Assembly (NCBI GenBank): GCA_031418715.1
Contig: JANOJL010000064.1
Span: 124,001 to 188,000, forward strand
Direction of reading: 5' to 3'
DNA from: JANMDU01 sp031418715
Lineage (GTDB): Bacteria > Pseudomonadota > Gammaproteobacteria > Burkholderiales > Burkholderiaceae_C
Length of the DNA stretch: 64,000 bases
Below are positions 52,179-60,943 of this stretch, in pieces. The notes below the pieces were generated by a model. That model was not told the origin of the DNA, did no database searches, and saw only the letters and a list, made by a program, of their open reading frames with translations. A program made the position numbers and the translations under genes. Numbering within the stretch: the stretch's first letter is position 1; each line of letters opens with the position of its first letter.

Positions 52179-53339
52179 TTAGCCGCGAAAGTAGCGCTGC
52201 GGTACGAAGGGCATGACACTGACTTTCATCGGCACAGGCTTGCCGCGCACCATGGCGTGAACCAAGGTGTCGTTGACTGCGAAGTCGATGTTTACATAGC
52301 CCATCGCAACCGGCTGGTTGATCGTGGGGCCGAGCAGGCCGCTGGTGACTTTGCCGATAGCCGTGCCATCAACGCTTACCAGCTCTGTGCCATCGCGTAC
52401 GGGAATGCGCTCTTGCGCTAACAAACCCACTCGTTTCTTTGAAGGTTTTTGACCTTCCCCCATTATATTCATTGCGCTGAGTGCTATTAAATGAGTAGCG
52501 CCCGGAAACCCCAAAGCACGTTCACCGCCTACGCGGCGCACTTTTTGAATCGCCCAAGTCAATGCAGCTTCCACAGGATTCGTTGTCTCGTCAATGTCAT
52601 TGCCATACAAGCAAAGACCCGCTTCTAAGCGCAGCGAATTACGAGCGCCCAAGCCAATTGGCTTGACTTCTGGTTGCGCGAGCAGAGCGCGAGCGAAGGC
52701 TTCGGCCTGCACGCCGGGCACGGAAATCTCAAATCCATCTTCTCCGGTGTAGCCGCTGCGTGTGATGAAGAGTGGCACGCCATTCCAAACAAAATCACCA
52801 CCCGTCATGAACACGAGTTTTTCAACACCAGGAATCATGCGCGAGAGCGCAACATAAGCTTGCGGGCCTTGCAGCGCCAGCAGGGCATCTTGTTCTAAGT
52901 AGGTCAGCTTCACTGCAGGATGCGATGCCGCCAAGCGCTTGCGCATCCAAGCCAGATCACCATGCTTGCAAGCGCCGTTCACAATGATGAAAAGATGATC
53001 GCCACGGTTGGTGAACATCAAATCGTCGATGATGCCGCCCGCATCATTCGTGAGAAAACCGTAGCGTTGCTTACCAACGCCTAAACCTAGCGCGTCCATC
53101 GGAATCAGCGATTCGAGCGCCAGCGCTCGTTCTTCATACGAAGGGCCATCGAGCCGCACTTGCCCCATGTGTGAGACATCAAACAGGCCAGCTGCTGTGC
53201 GCGTGTGCGCATGCTCGGCCATGAGGCCGGCAGGGTATTGCACAGGCATGGAATAGCCTGCAAACGGCACCATACGAGCGCCGAGCTCCATATGTAAAGC
53301 ATTCAGAGGGACGGGAAGTAAATCGTGAGAATCAGACAT
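52179..53339 (-). CDS. gcvT: aminomethyltransferase, glycine cleavage T protein
   Basis: Transfers the one-carbon unit from H protein to tetrahydrofolate, releasing ammonia. From ATG 53339 it has 386 residues. Folate-binding and core blocks are present: MVPFAGYSMPVQYP, GLFDVSHMGQVRL, RSGYTGEDGFEISVPG and LRLEAGLCLYGNDIDE. After ALGFPGA there is an expanded loop (THLIALSAMNIMGEGQKPSK) before KRVGLL, encoded by a CGTTATAG element (52441-52500). First gene of gcvTHP, directly behind the glycine riboswitch. Confidence 0.96.
   Translation of the reverse strand: MSDSHDLLPVPLNALHMELGARMVPFAGYSMPVQYPAGLMAEHAHTRTAAGLFDVSHMGQVRLDGPSYEERALALESLIPMDALGLGVGKQRYGFLTNDAGGIIDDLMFTNRGDHLFIIVNGACKHGDLAWMRKRLAASHPAVKLTYLEQDALLALQGPQAYVALSRMIPGVEKLVFMTGGDFVWNGVPLFITRSGYTGEDGFEISVPGVQAEAFARALLAQPEVKPIGLGARNSLRLEAGLCLYGNDIDETTNPVEAALTWAIQKVRRVGGERALGFPGATHLIALSAMNIMGEGQKPSKKRVGLLAQERIPVRDGTELVSVDGTAIGKVTSGLLGPTINQPVAMGYVNIDFAVNDTLVHAMVRGKPVPMKVSVMPFVPQRYFRG
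52441..52500 (+). repeat. CGTTATAG element, copy 22 (in frame inside gcvT)
   Basis: GACCTTCCCCCATTATATTC, then ATTGCGCTGAGTGCTATTAA and ATGAGTAGC. On the coding strand it is read HLIALSAMNIM, the reverse frame also seen in mnmH. Confidence 0.9.
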
Positions 53340-53401
53340 GCGCAGGGTTTCCAGATCAAAAATCACATTCTTTAGCCGCAAGGCAAAAGAATGAATGATG
53401 A

Positions 53402-53622
53402 AACCCTGTTGTCCACTTTACCTGAGAGATTCTTGGCCAGTGATCAAGCCAGTTGCCCCTTCGGTGGGCTGAGCTTTGCACTCAGCCTCTCTCCAACAGA
53501 ATGTGAAAGCCAGAGTGACTTACTCTTAGCCTTCAATCGCCTGTCCTTTTGCCTGAGCGTTTGCTGATCTTGCAACCAACTGCGCCTTCGGCGATTCAAT
53601 GAAGAATTCTCTCCAAGCTGGA
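53402..53622 (-). promoter_or_regulatory. tandem glycine riboswitch
   Basis: On the minus strand two similar aptamers occur. The first runs from TTGGAGAGAATTC through CGCCGAAGGCGCAG to CTCAGGCAAAAGGACAG. The second runs from TGGAGAGAGGCTG through CACCGAAGGGGCAACTG to TCTCTCAGGTAAAGTGGACA and ACAGGG. Such pairs switch on the glycine cleavage genes when glycine is high. It ends about 60 bases before the gcvT start. Confidence 0.95.
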
Positions 53623-53645
53623 ACGATTGTACGTGAGCCGCTGGC

Positions 53646-54920
53646 TTATTTGTACACAAGATCGCGCAATCCCAAACTGATCACCGGGATATAAGTGATC
53701 AGCATCAGGCAGCCCAAAATCACCAAAACGAAGGGCAGCAGGTAGGGAATGATGCGATCCAGCGATATTCGCGCCACGGTGCAAGCGGCGAACAGGTTCA
53801 CGCCGAAGGGCGGGGTGATCATGCCCAAAGCAAGATTGACGACCATGATCAGGCCAAAATGCACCGGATCGATGCCGAAATAGATGGCTACTGGCGCAAG
53901 AATCGGCGCGAGAACGATAATGGCGGCGCTGGTCTCGATGAACATGCCGATGACGAACAGCGCTGCGTTCACACCGAGCAAAAACATCGCTGGGCTTTGC
54001 AGCACTTCCTTGAGATATTGGCCAATCGCATCCGGCACGCCAGCGCGCGTGATGAGGAAGGCAAACAAGCCGGCATTGGCAATAATAAACATGATCACTG
54101 CGCTGGAGATCACGGATTTTTTAAGAATCTTGTACAGATCGCTGATCTTGATTTCTCGGTAAATCAACATGCCCACAACCAGTGCATAAAACACGGCGAC
54201 AGCGGAGGCTTCAGTGGGCGTGAAGATCCCGCCATAAATACCGCCCAGAATGATCACCGGCATCAGAAGCGCCCAACCGGCCTGCCAAGAGGCCTTTATG
54301 AAAGGCAGGCGGCCATCGCCATCGTTTTTGCCGTAGCCTTTGATGCGGCAATAGATGTGGACAAACAGCATCAAAGCCAAGCCAATCAGCAGCCCTGGGC
54401 CAAAGCCAGCAATGAACAATTCGCCAATCGAGACTTCTGCGCTCACGCCATACAAAATCATCGGAATACTCGGCGGAATGATTACGCCCAGCTCAGCGCT
54501 CGTGGCTTGCAGCGCGGCAGCATAAGGTGTGGGGTAGCCATGCTTGATCAGCGCTGGAATCAAAATCGCACCCACGGCAAAGGTGGTGGCGACCGATGAG
54601 CCACTGACTGCTGCAAAAATCATGCAAGTGAGCACACAAGTCATCGGCAAGCCACCCTGCACACCGCCCACAATCGACTTGGCAAATTCGACGAGGCGGC
54701 GTGAGATGCCGCCAGTTTCCATGATGTTGCCTGCGAGGATGAAAAACGGAATCGCAGCCAGTGGAAATTTGTTGATCGAGGAGAACATTTCCTTGACTGA
54801 AATCAGCATATTTACATTGCTGATTTGAATACCGACGATGGCTGACAAGCCAATCGATACGGCGACTGAGACGGTGAGCGCAAAGCACAGCACCATCGTG
54901 AGAATCATCATGCTGCTCAT
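53646..54920 (-). CDS. dctM: TRAP transporter large permease (DctM)
   Basis: A 424-residue inner-membrane subunit with about 12 hydrophobic segments. It carries the DctM patterns FPLAAIPFFILAGNIMETGG, PPSIPMILYGV and NLALGMITPPFGVNLFAA. It forms the sodium-driven channel with DctQ. The start overlaps the dctQ stop (ATGA). It is the last gene of a denD-dctP-dctQ-dctM series. Confidence 0.95.
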   Translation of the reverse strand: MSSMMILTMVLCFALTVSVAVSIGLSAIVGIQISNVNMLISVKEMFSSINKFPLAAIPFFILAGNIMETGGISRRLVEFAKSIVGGVQGGLPMTCVLTCMIFAAVSGSSVATTFAVGAILIPALIKHGYPTPYAAALQATSAELGVIIPPSIPMILYGVSAEVSIGELFIAGFGPGLLIGLALMLFVHIYCRIKGYGKNDGDGRLPFIKASWQAGWALLMPVIILGGIYGGIFTPTEASAVAVFYALVVGMLIYREIKISDLYKILKKSVISSAVIMFIIANAGLFAFLITRAGVPDAIGQYLKEVLQSPAMFLLGVNAALFVIGMFIETSAAIIVLAPILAPVAIYFGIDPVHFGLIMVVNLALGMITPPFGVNLFAACTVARISLDRIIPYLLPFVLVILGCLMLITYIPVISLGLRDLVYK

Positions 54921-55411
54921 TGCGCGGTCTCCAACTCGAGGCGCTGCGGATCGAGCAGATTGCCAATGATGCCAATCGCACTAAACACACCGCCAACCGG
55001 CAATGCCAGATAGGCCCAAAACATACTCACATCTTCCAAGCCGATGGTGCTTTGCACCTTGCCACGGTTGGCGTAATCCCAACCCCACCAGACGATCACG
55101 AAGATCAAAATCATGGCGGCGATGCTGACCACGTAATCCAACACGCGCTTGATCTTCGGCGGACTCCAGCGATACAGCACATCCACACTGACCATAGCGC
55201 CTTGGCGAAAAGCCGCAGCGATGCCCAAGAACACCATCCAGATCAAAGAAAAGCGAATCAGCACTTCTGTCCATTCCGCAGGTTGCTCCAAAACGAAGCG
55301 CGTGATGATCTGGTACATGCCCAGACTAGAGGCGATGACCAGCATGAGGCAGGCCAGAGCCATGGCCAAACCCGTGGTGAAGCTCTCAAACTTCAAGAAG
55401 GCGGTTTTCAT
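54917..55411 (-). CDS. dctQ: TRAP transporter small permease (DctQ)
   Basis: A 164-residue protein with four membrane segments and the DctQ signature RFVLEQPAEWTEVLIRFSLIWMVFLG. It anchors the large permease. The 98 bases between it and dctP hold a degenerate element copy (55461-55502). Confidence 0.94.
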   Translation of the reverse strand: MKTAFLKFESFTTGLAMALACLMLVIASSLGMYQIITRFVLEQPAEWTEVLIRFSLIWMVFLGIAAAFRQGAMVSVDVLYRWSPPKIKRVLDYVVSIAAMILIFVIVWWGWDYANRGKVQSTIGLEDVSMFWAYLALPVGGVFSAIGIIGNLLDPQRLELETAQ

Positions 55412-55460
55412 GATGTGGTGAGCAAAGAATCAATAAAAAATACGCCGAAACAAGCTGTGT

Positions 55461-55502
55461 GCGGCGTATTTAATGCGCTAGTTGCTATAAATAATATAGC
55501 GA
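55461..55502 (+). repeat. degenerate CGTTATAG element between dctP and dctQ
   Basis: GCGGCGTATTTAATGCGCTA then GTTGCTATAAATAATATAGC. The GCTAT/ATAGC hairpin is kept, while the core has diverged. Confidence 0.6.
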
Positions 55503-55509
55503 ACAGCGA

Positions 55510-56490
55510 TTACTTGACATTGCGAATACGGTCAATATTGGCTTTTCCAAACTGCTTTTCAAACTCTGCATTGACCGGTGCGAGTTGGGCGACGAATTTT
55601 GATTTGTCTAGATTCTCTACAACCGTCATGCCTTTGCTGCGTAGCTCAGCCACGCCTTTTGCATCGTCTTCATCGACGCGAGCTCGACCCGCTTTGGCAC
55701 CTTCTTTGGCCGCTTCGAGAAAGGCGGTTTTGTCAGCTGCAGTGAGCTTGTCGAATGCGCCTTTGCTCATCAAGAAGATCGCGGGGGAGTACACGTGGCC
55801 GGTGAGGGAGAGGTGTTTTTGTACCTGATCAAACTTTGCCGCCATGATGACTGACAGCGGATTTTCTTGGCCATCGACAGTGCCTTGCTGTAGTGCAGTG
55901 AACACTTCAGGGAAGGCCATCGGCGTGGGCACAATGCCAAAGCCTTTGTATGCAGCGATGTGAACGGGGTTTTCCATGGTGCGCATTTTCAAGCCCTTCA
56001 AATCATCGGGCGACGTGACCGTGCGCTTGCTGTTGGTCATGTGACGCACACCGTTTTCGCCCCAAGCCAAGGCTTTGAAGCCTTTGGGCTCGAACTTAAC
56101 AAGCATTTCTTGACCAATTGCGCCATCAAGCACTGCACGTGCGTGGGCTTTGTCGCGGAAGAGGAAGGGAATATCCATGATGCGCGCATCGGGCACGAAA
56201 TTGGGCACGGGGCCGGTGGAGGTAAAGGTCAACTCTTGTGTACCAAGTTGCACAGATTCAATGCTCTCGCGCTCGCCGCCCAAGGCGCCAGAATAAAAGG
56301 CCTGAATCTTGAAGCGACCCGCGGTGCGCTTTTCTACTTCGCGTGCAAAGGTATCGATCGCCACGCCTTGATGCGAATTTTGCGCCACAGAGATGCTAAT
56401 TCGCATAGTGGTCTGTGCATGCGCCGCGCCAGAGCCGGCGAGAAAACCCGCAGCCAACGAGGTTGCGATGAAGAGGCGAGAAAGTTTCAT
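55510..56490 (-). CDS. dctP: TRAP transporter substrate-binding protein (DctP)
   Basis: A 326-residue periplasmic receptor. The start ATG 56490 follows TTGGAGA and begins a signal peptide ending GAAHAQ. The DctP features are GVAIDTFAREVEKRTAGRFKIQAFYSGALGG and the ligand-carboxylate-binding Arg in LKGLKMRTMENP. The adjacent denD suggests sugar acids such as D-erythronate as ligand, but this is inference. Confidence 0.94.
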   Translation of the reverse strand: MKLSRLFIATSLAAGFLAGSGAAHAQTTMRISISVAQNSHQGVAIDTFAREVEKRTAGRFKIQAFYSGALGGERESIESVQLGTQELTFTSTGPVPNFVPDARIMDIPFLFRDKAHARAVLDGAIGQEMLVKFEPKGFKALAWGENGVRHMTNSKRTVTSPDDLKGLKMRTMENPVHIAAYKGFGIVPTPMAFPEVFTALQQGTVDGQENPLSVIMAAKFDQVQKHLSLTGHVYSPAIFLMSKGAFDKLTAADKTAFLEAAKEGAKAGRARVDEDDAKGVAELRSKGMTVVENLDKSKFVAQLAPVNAEFEKQFGKANIDRIRNVK

Positions 56491-56601
56491 GGTGTCTCCA
56501 AAGATGTTCAATTCGACATGCGGACCAACCGCAAGGCAGAGAAAAGTCTAACCGCAAACCCGACACGTTCGCTCAGGGGATGCCCTCAGTTGATCGGGCA
56601 T

Positions 56602-57615
56602 TTAGACCCTCATGTCAGGATGGTTTTCCGCAATGTGTGATCGCACGATTTCCTCGAAGCTCGCGTTCGGCTTCATCCCCAGGGCTTGCGCGCGCGGCGA
56701 GCCCATGCGTGTGGGCCAACCGCTGACAATGCGCTCAATCGCTGGATCGATCTGCCAATCCAAAAGTGCGTGCACAGCATCGCCAGCGACGCGCCGCAAG
56801 TTGTCTGCCATTTCACCGACCGTGGTCGGCACGGCCGGCAAATTGAGTGCGGTCAGTGGGCCCCAATCGGAGTCAGTCGTTTCCATGCAAGCAATGATGT
56901 GTTCAACAGTCTTGCCTGGTGAGGAGAGTGAATGCACAACATCAGGCTTGACAGGAATGGTGCAGCGAATGCCATTCAAAGGCTCGCGGATCATGCCACT
57001 GAAAAACCCCGATGCCGCGCCATTGGGCTTGCCTGCGCGCACCGACACGGTGGCCAAGCGCGCTGTGCGTGCAGCGATGAAGCCCTTGCGTGCGTAATCG
57101 GCCATGAGCTGCTCGCCGATGAGTTTTTGGATACCGTAGCTGGTTTGCGGCGTGGGTAAGGTGGTGTCCACAATTTCATATGGGAAGGCGTGATGCGCAG
57201 TTGTGCCGAACACAGCGATGGAACTGGCAAAGAAAACGGTAGGTTGCGTTTTCAGCGCGCGGCAGCTTTCTAGCAGCGCATGCGTGGTGGCGTAATTGCT
57301 GCGCATGCCGAGATCGAAGTTCGCTTCGCATTCGCCGCTTACGGCAGCGGCCAGGTGAAACACGGCTACGGCATTGGCATGGCGGGCAAGCAGATTGGCC
57401 GGTGTACTTTGCAATTGATCAAACAAATCGCCCACTTCGCTGCTGATGCGTGAATCAGCGGCCAAATCAGCGGGGGCGGCCACGCGATCTGCGAGCACGA
57501 TGCCGGAAATGCGCTGGACTGCTTGGCCACGCAAGTTTATAGAGCCTCGCTTGAGGAGTTCGCGTGCAAGGCGTGCGCCTACGAAGCCTGCGCCGCCGGT
57601 GATGATAATTTTCAT
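56602..57615 (-). CDS. denD: NAD-dependent sugar-acid dehydrogenase, D-erythronate dehydrogenase type
   Basis: A 337-residue extended SDR. It opens with MKIIITGGAGFVGARLARELL (NAD-binding GGxGFxG), continues with VFHLAAAVSGECEANFD, SSIAVFG and the catalytic Tyr-Lys in SYGIQKLIGEQL. This matches the DenD family, which oxidises D-erythronate at C2 and opens four-carbon sugar-acid catabolism. The partner kinase and isomerase/decarboxylase are not in the window. Its start overlaps the stop of the TAXI-family gene upstream, and the TRAP genes follow. Confidence 0.87.
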   Translation of the reverse strand: MKIIITGGAGFVGARLARELLKRGSINLRGQAVQRISGIVLADRVAAPADLAADSRISSEVGDLFDQLQSTPANLLARHANAVAVFHLAAAVSGECEANFDLGMRSNYATTHALLESCRALKTQPTVFFASSIAVFGTTAHHAFPYEIVDTTLPTPQTSYGIQKLIGEQLMADYARKGFIAARTARLATVSVRAGKPNGAASGFFSGMIREPLNGIRCTIPVKPDVVHSLSSPGKTVEHIIACMETTDSDWGPLTALNLPAVPTTVGEMADNLRRVAGDAVHALLDWQIDPAIERIVSGWPTRMGSPRAQALGMKPNASFEEIVRSHIAENHPDMRV

Positions 57616-58967
57616 GATGGGTTGCTCGTGTTGAGCGAATCTTGCTCGTTTTGCAACTGGTTGCGCACGTAGTCCACATGCTGCCTCAAAGTGTAGACGC
57701 GATCCGCAAATTCTAGTGTGAATTTACTGGTGCTGATGCGTGCTTCAATGCGGTTGAGTTGTGTGCGTGCTTCGTCGATTTCTTGTTGGCTCAGCTGGCG
57801 CGAGCGAATATCTGTCTCCATATTGAGCAATTGCCCATAGTGGCGATAAAGGCGATTCTTCTCTCTGAATTGCAAGAGTTCGGGAATCAGTTTGATCACG
57901 GGAATGCCTATGGCAGCTAGCGGAATCAAGATCAGCAGCAAGCGCTGCAAGGCATTGGCCAACCAGAAGGGCATGTAGCGCTGAAGGAAGGGGCGGCCAT
58001 CTTTGAAATAGCGCACCGCCTCCTCAGAGAGCGGAAAATCCGTGCCTCGCGTGTGTGGGAATTCTGACGGGCGGTTGAGCAATGTGGCACCTTTGTGGGT
58101 GTCTCGGGCGGCTTCTAAGAGCAGGTAGGCAATGGCGGGGTGTGTGTCTTGTCTCACGACGAGATTGGCGCTGGTGGCGAGAAGCGTGATGTCTTGCGGC
58201 GGGGTTTGGCTGACCGCATCCACCGAGCCTGCTTTAAGCACCACAGTGGAGAGATAGGGCAATTGGCGTGCGATACCTTCGGCTTGGCTGAGATTGATGA
58301 GTGTGGCTGAGTTGCCGGGGTCGATCAATTTTTTCACTACGGCGGCCTGCGGTGACGCGATGAGAATGATCGCATCGAGCTTTTTATCGAGCAGGGCTTG
58401 CGTGGCGGCCATGCCGGAGTTGGGCTCGAGCGTGGCGTTTTGCCCAGAGAGGCCATAGGCTTTGAGCAGATCGAGTGCGACCTTCCTTGTGCCGCTGCCT
58501 TCTGCGCCGACCGCAATTCGCATGCCTTTTAAGCCTTGCAAACTACCTGCCAGCTTTTTGGCCATCTCAGGATTTTGTGCGAACACCCACAGTGGCTCAT
58601 AGCCAATCACCGCGAGCGAGCGCAGTGGGGTTTTTTCATCGTCTGCATTGGGATCGATGGAGAGTTGACCCAAGCCGCCCTGCACGAAGCCGGCGTTCAT
58701 TTCTTTATCCTCTAGGCGCTCCAAGTTTTGCACCGAGCCGGCGGAGGTTTTGAGCTCAAGCTTGATGCCGTTGGCTTTTAAGTAGGCTTGGTATTTTTGG
58801 CCGAATTGTTGATACGCGCCATCCGCAGCGCCGGTGGTCATCGTCACGGTGCGTGGCGGCGCGGGGCTGATGTAGCGCATGAGCGCCCAGATGATGATGC
58901 CTAGCAACACGAGGAATGCTGCGGCAGCGAGCAATTGTTGTTTGCGGGAGAGCTGCGGGATGACCAT
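57612..58967 (-). CDS. TAXI-family TRAP-type solute-binding protein with membrane anchor and coiled coil
   Basis: A 451-residue protein. It has an N-terminal membrane helix (about 12-32), then a TAXI-type binding domain (TVTMTTGAADGAYQQFGQKY, then MRIAVGAEGSGTRKVALDLL and DAIILIASPQAAVV). A second hydrophobic segment follows (about 342-365), and a charged coiled-coil-like C-terminus (about 380-440). Free TAXI receptors lack this tail. No TAXI permease is adjacent; instead it is coupled to denD. It may sense a ligand at the membrane rather than transport it. Confidence 0.8.
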   Translation of the reverse strand: MVIPQLSRKQQLLAAAAFLVLLGIIIWALMRYISPAPPRTVTMTTGAADGAYQQFGQKYQAYLKANGIKLELKTSAGSVQNLERLEDKEMNAGFVQGGLGQLSIDPNADDEKTPLRSLAVIGYEPLWVFAQNPEMAKKLAGSLQGLKGMRIAVGAEGSGTRKVALDLLKAYGLSGQNATLEPNSGMAATQALLDKKLDAIILIASPQAAVVKKLIDPGNSATLINLSQAEGIARQLPYLSTVVLKAGSVDAVSQTPPQDITLLATSANLVVRQDTHPAIAYLLLEAARDTHKGATLLNRPSEFPHTRGTDFPLSEEAVRYFKDGRPFLQRYMPFWLANALQRLLLILIPLAAIGIPVIKLIPELLQFREKNRLYRHYGQLLNMETDIRSRQLSQQEIDEARTQLNRIEARISTSKFTLEFADRVYTLRQHVDYVRNQLQNEQDSLNTSNPS

Positions 58968-59033
58968 CTTCGCAGTCTAACGAATTTTTGTCTCGCTATC
59001 GCTTGCGATGATCGATCCTGAAAGAAGTCTCCC

Positions 59034-59079
59034 GATTACTACTAAATCGATAGCACTTCCCGCAATGAATATGCCGGAG
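59034..59079 (-). repeat. CGTTATAG element, copy 23 (between tauE and the TAXI gene)
   Basis: GATTACTACTAAATCGATAG, then CACTTCCCGCAATGAATATG and CCGG. Reverse orientation, diverged at the CGTTATAG end. Confidence 0.7.
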
Positions 59080-59101
59080 AACCGCATAAATTACTTAAAG
59101 A

Positions 59102-59917
59102 CTAAGCGAAAACGCCTTTGTAAAGCATGTAAGCCGCAAGCACATACAAAATGCAGGCAAACACGCGCTTGAGGCGTTTCACATCCATGGCGTGCGCGGC
59201 CCTCGCTCCCAAAGGTGCCATGAAGACGCTTGTGAAAGCGATCAATGCCAAGGCGGGCAGCCAGATGTAGCCAAGGGAGCTTTCGGGCAGGCCGCTAACC
59301 CTTTGACCGCTCACCGCGTAGCCAATCGCATTGACTACCGCAATCGGAAAACCCAATGCAGCGGAAGTAGCCACGGCGTTATGAATCGCCACATTGCACC
59401 ACGTCATGAAAGGCACGCTAATGAAACCGCCGCCCGCGCCAACGAGGCCGGAGAGAAAGCCGATCACGCCGCCGCCAGCGAGTTGCCCGGCTGTGCCTGG
59501 AATCTGGCGCGTGGGAGCAGGCTTTTTATCCAGGAACATTTGCGTGGCGGAAAACGTCACAAACAAACCAAAGAAAATGGCCAACCACGCGCCTTTGAGC
59601 AGTGCAAATACGCCCAAGCTCGCAACCAAGCCGCCGATCACAATGCCGGGCGCGAGGCCTTTCACAATATCCCAACGCACTGCACCGCGTTTGTGATGCG
59701 CTCTGACGCTGGAGATACTAGTGAAAATAATTGTGGCCATGGATGTTGCAATAGCCATTTTCACTGCCAGATCGGGCGAAAGGCCTTGCTTACCCATGAT
59801 GTAGGTGAGAAAAGGCACGAGGATCATGCCGCCACCAATACCCAAAAGGCCAGCGAGGAAACCAGTGCCAACTCCCAAGATCAGCAATTGGGCAATGAGC
59901 AAGGGTTCGAGGGACAT
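59102..59917 (-). CDS. TauE/SafE-family membrane exporter
   Basis: A 271-residue protein with about eight hydrophobic segments in two repeats. Each half opens with the family motif: LLGIGGGMILVPFL near residue 28 and LVGAGGGFISVPFMTW near 163. Members export sulfite or organosulfonates, or act in other sulfur transport. With yeeE and tcdA nearby, a sulfur role is plausible. An 18-base palindrome lies upstream of the start. Confidence 0.92.
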   Translation of the reverse strand: MSLEPLLIAQLLILGVGTGFLAGLLGIGGGMILVPFLTYIMGKQGLSPDLAVKMAIATSMATIIFTSISSVRAHHKRGAVRWDIVKGLAPGIVIGGLVASLGVFALLKGAWLAIFFGLFVTFSATQMFLDKKPAPTRQIPGTAGQLAGGGVIGFLSGLVGAGGGFISVPFMTWCNVAIHNAVATSAALGFPIAVVNAIGYAVSGQRVSGLPESSLGYIWLPALALIAFTSVFMAPLGARAAHAMDVKRLKRVFACILYVLAAYMLYKGVFA

Positions 59918-59978
59918 AAGCTTGTTCTTTTATTTAAAGCAGAAGAAGGGGCTTGCAACCCAAGCGCCAGACCGGCAT

Positions 59979-59996
59979 CCTGAACCGGGGTTCAGG
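59979..59996. promoter_or_regulatory. 18-base inverted repeat upstream of the TauE-like gene
   Basis: CCTGAACC, two bases, GGTTCAGG: perfect 8+8 arms, 62 bases before the tauE start. No T-run follows on either strand, so it looks more like an operator than a terminator. The rest of the 222-base gap 59918-60139 shows no gene. Confidence 0.5.
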
Positions 59997-60139
59997 TGGG
60001 CGAGATCAGCAACTCATTGGGTTCATCTAACGCGAGACGATCACGCTTGAGAGGCAATTTTCAAGCCCGGGCTCTAAGAGCATTGGTACAAGAATATAAA
60101 GCCCAGCAAGAGGGCTGCAAGCGCTTTTATTTTACCTCG

Positions 60140-60943
60140 CTAAGCGTCAGCGCGTGCTAGGCCGTCGAGTACCCAGCCCGCTGCGCAGAGGCCGAAAGTG
60201 GCAGTGACGCTGACGACAGAGCCAAAGCCGTGACAATTGAGGCTTCCATCAGCATCTTTGATCGCGCAGGAAGGATCGGGCGGGGCGACGGCTTCTTTGC
60301 TGAAAACGCAAGTGATGCCAATTTTTTTCTCGCGCGGTGCGCCATGCTGGCGACGTAGGCGATAGCGCAAATCGGCCAAGAGCGGGTCGTGCGTGGTCTC
60401 AGACAGATCTGCAATTTCTACTTTCTCAGCACGGCGTTTGCCGCCTGCTGCACCGCTTGTGATGAACAGGGGCGCTTTCTTTTTAAGGCGCTTGGCTTGC
60501 TCCAACGCCCAAACGGCGAGCGCGGTTTTGGCGCTTTGTTGATCGCAGCAGTCTAGCACGGCATCAAAATTCATAGCAGCTAGCGCAGGCCAGTTATCAG
60601 GTGTGGCGAATTCTTCGACGCAATTGACTTTGCATTGCGGATTCACGAGCATAATGCGATCACGCATCGCATCCACCTTCGCTTTGCCCACAGAATTGGA
60701 ATCTGCATGAATCTGCCGGTTGATGTTCGATTCGGCCACTTGGTCAAAATCAATCAGTGTGATCTGCCCCACGCCGCTGCGCGCCAGCGCCTCCGCCGCC
60801 CAAGAGCCTACGCCGCCAATGCCAATCACGGCCACGTGAGCGCCGCGAATCGCTGCTGCGCCACTTACGCCATAAAGGCGCTCCAAGCCGGAGAAGCGAC
60901 GCGCTAAATCAGCATCAACGTTCTGCGCATGATCTGCCGTCAA
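60140..60943 (-). CDS. tcdA: tRNA threonylcarbamoyladenosine dehydratase (TcdA/CsdL)
   Basis: An E1-like enzyme that cyclises t6A37 in tRNA to ct6A. The 267-residue product has the adenylation Rossmann motif VIGIGGVGSWAAEALARSGVG, then LIDFDQVAESNINRQ, and VLDCCDQQSAK. The start is TTG at 60943-60941, which overlaps the yeeE stop (TTGA) and has GGAG upstream; the longer upstream frame overlaps yeeE and has no family character. It is coupled to yeeE. Confidence 0.93.
   Translation of the reverse strand: MTADHAQNVDADLARRFSGLERLYGVSGAAAIRGAHVAVIGIGGVGSWAAEALARSGVGQITLIDFDQVAESNINRQIHADSNSVGKAKVDAMRDRIMLVNPQCKVNCVEEFATPDNWPALAAMNFDAVLDCCDQQSAKTALAVWALEQAKRLKKKAPLFITSGAAGGKRRAEKVEIADLSETTHDPLLADLRYRLRRQHGAPREKKIGITCVFSKEAVAPPDPSCAIKDADGSLNCHGFGSVVSVTATFGLCAAGWVLDGLARADA

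Noticed and set aside
56580..56603. ATGCCC/GGGCAT hairpin at the end of denD
   Set aside because: No T-run follows on the coding strand, so I do not call it a terminator.
60555..60600. Element-like sequence in tcdA (ATAGCAGCTAGCGCAGG)
   Set aside because: TcdA has normal length and ordinary family sequence here (NWPALAAMNFDAVLD), so the resemblance is probably chance.
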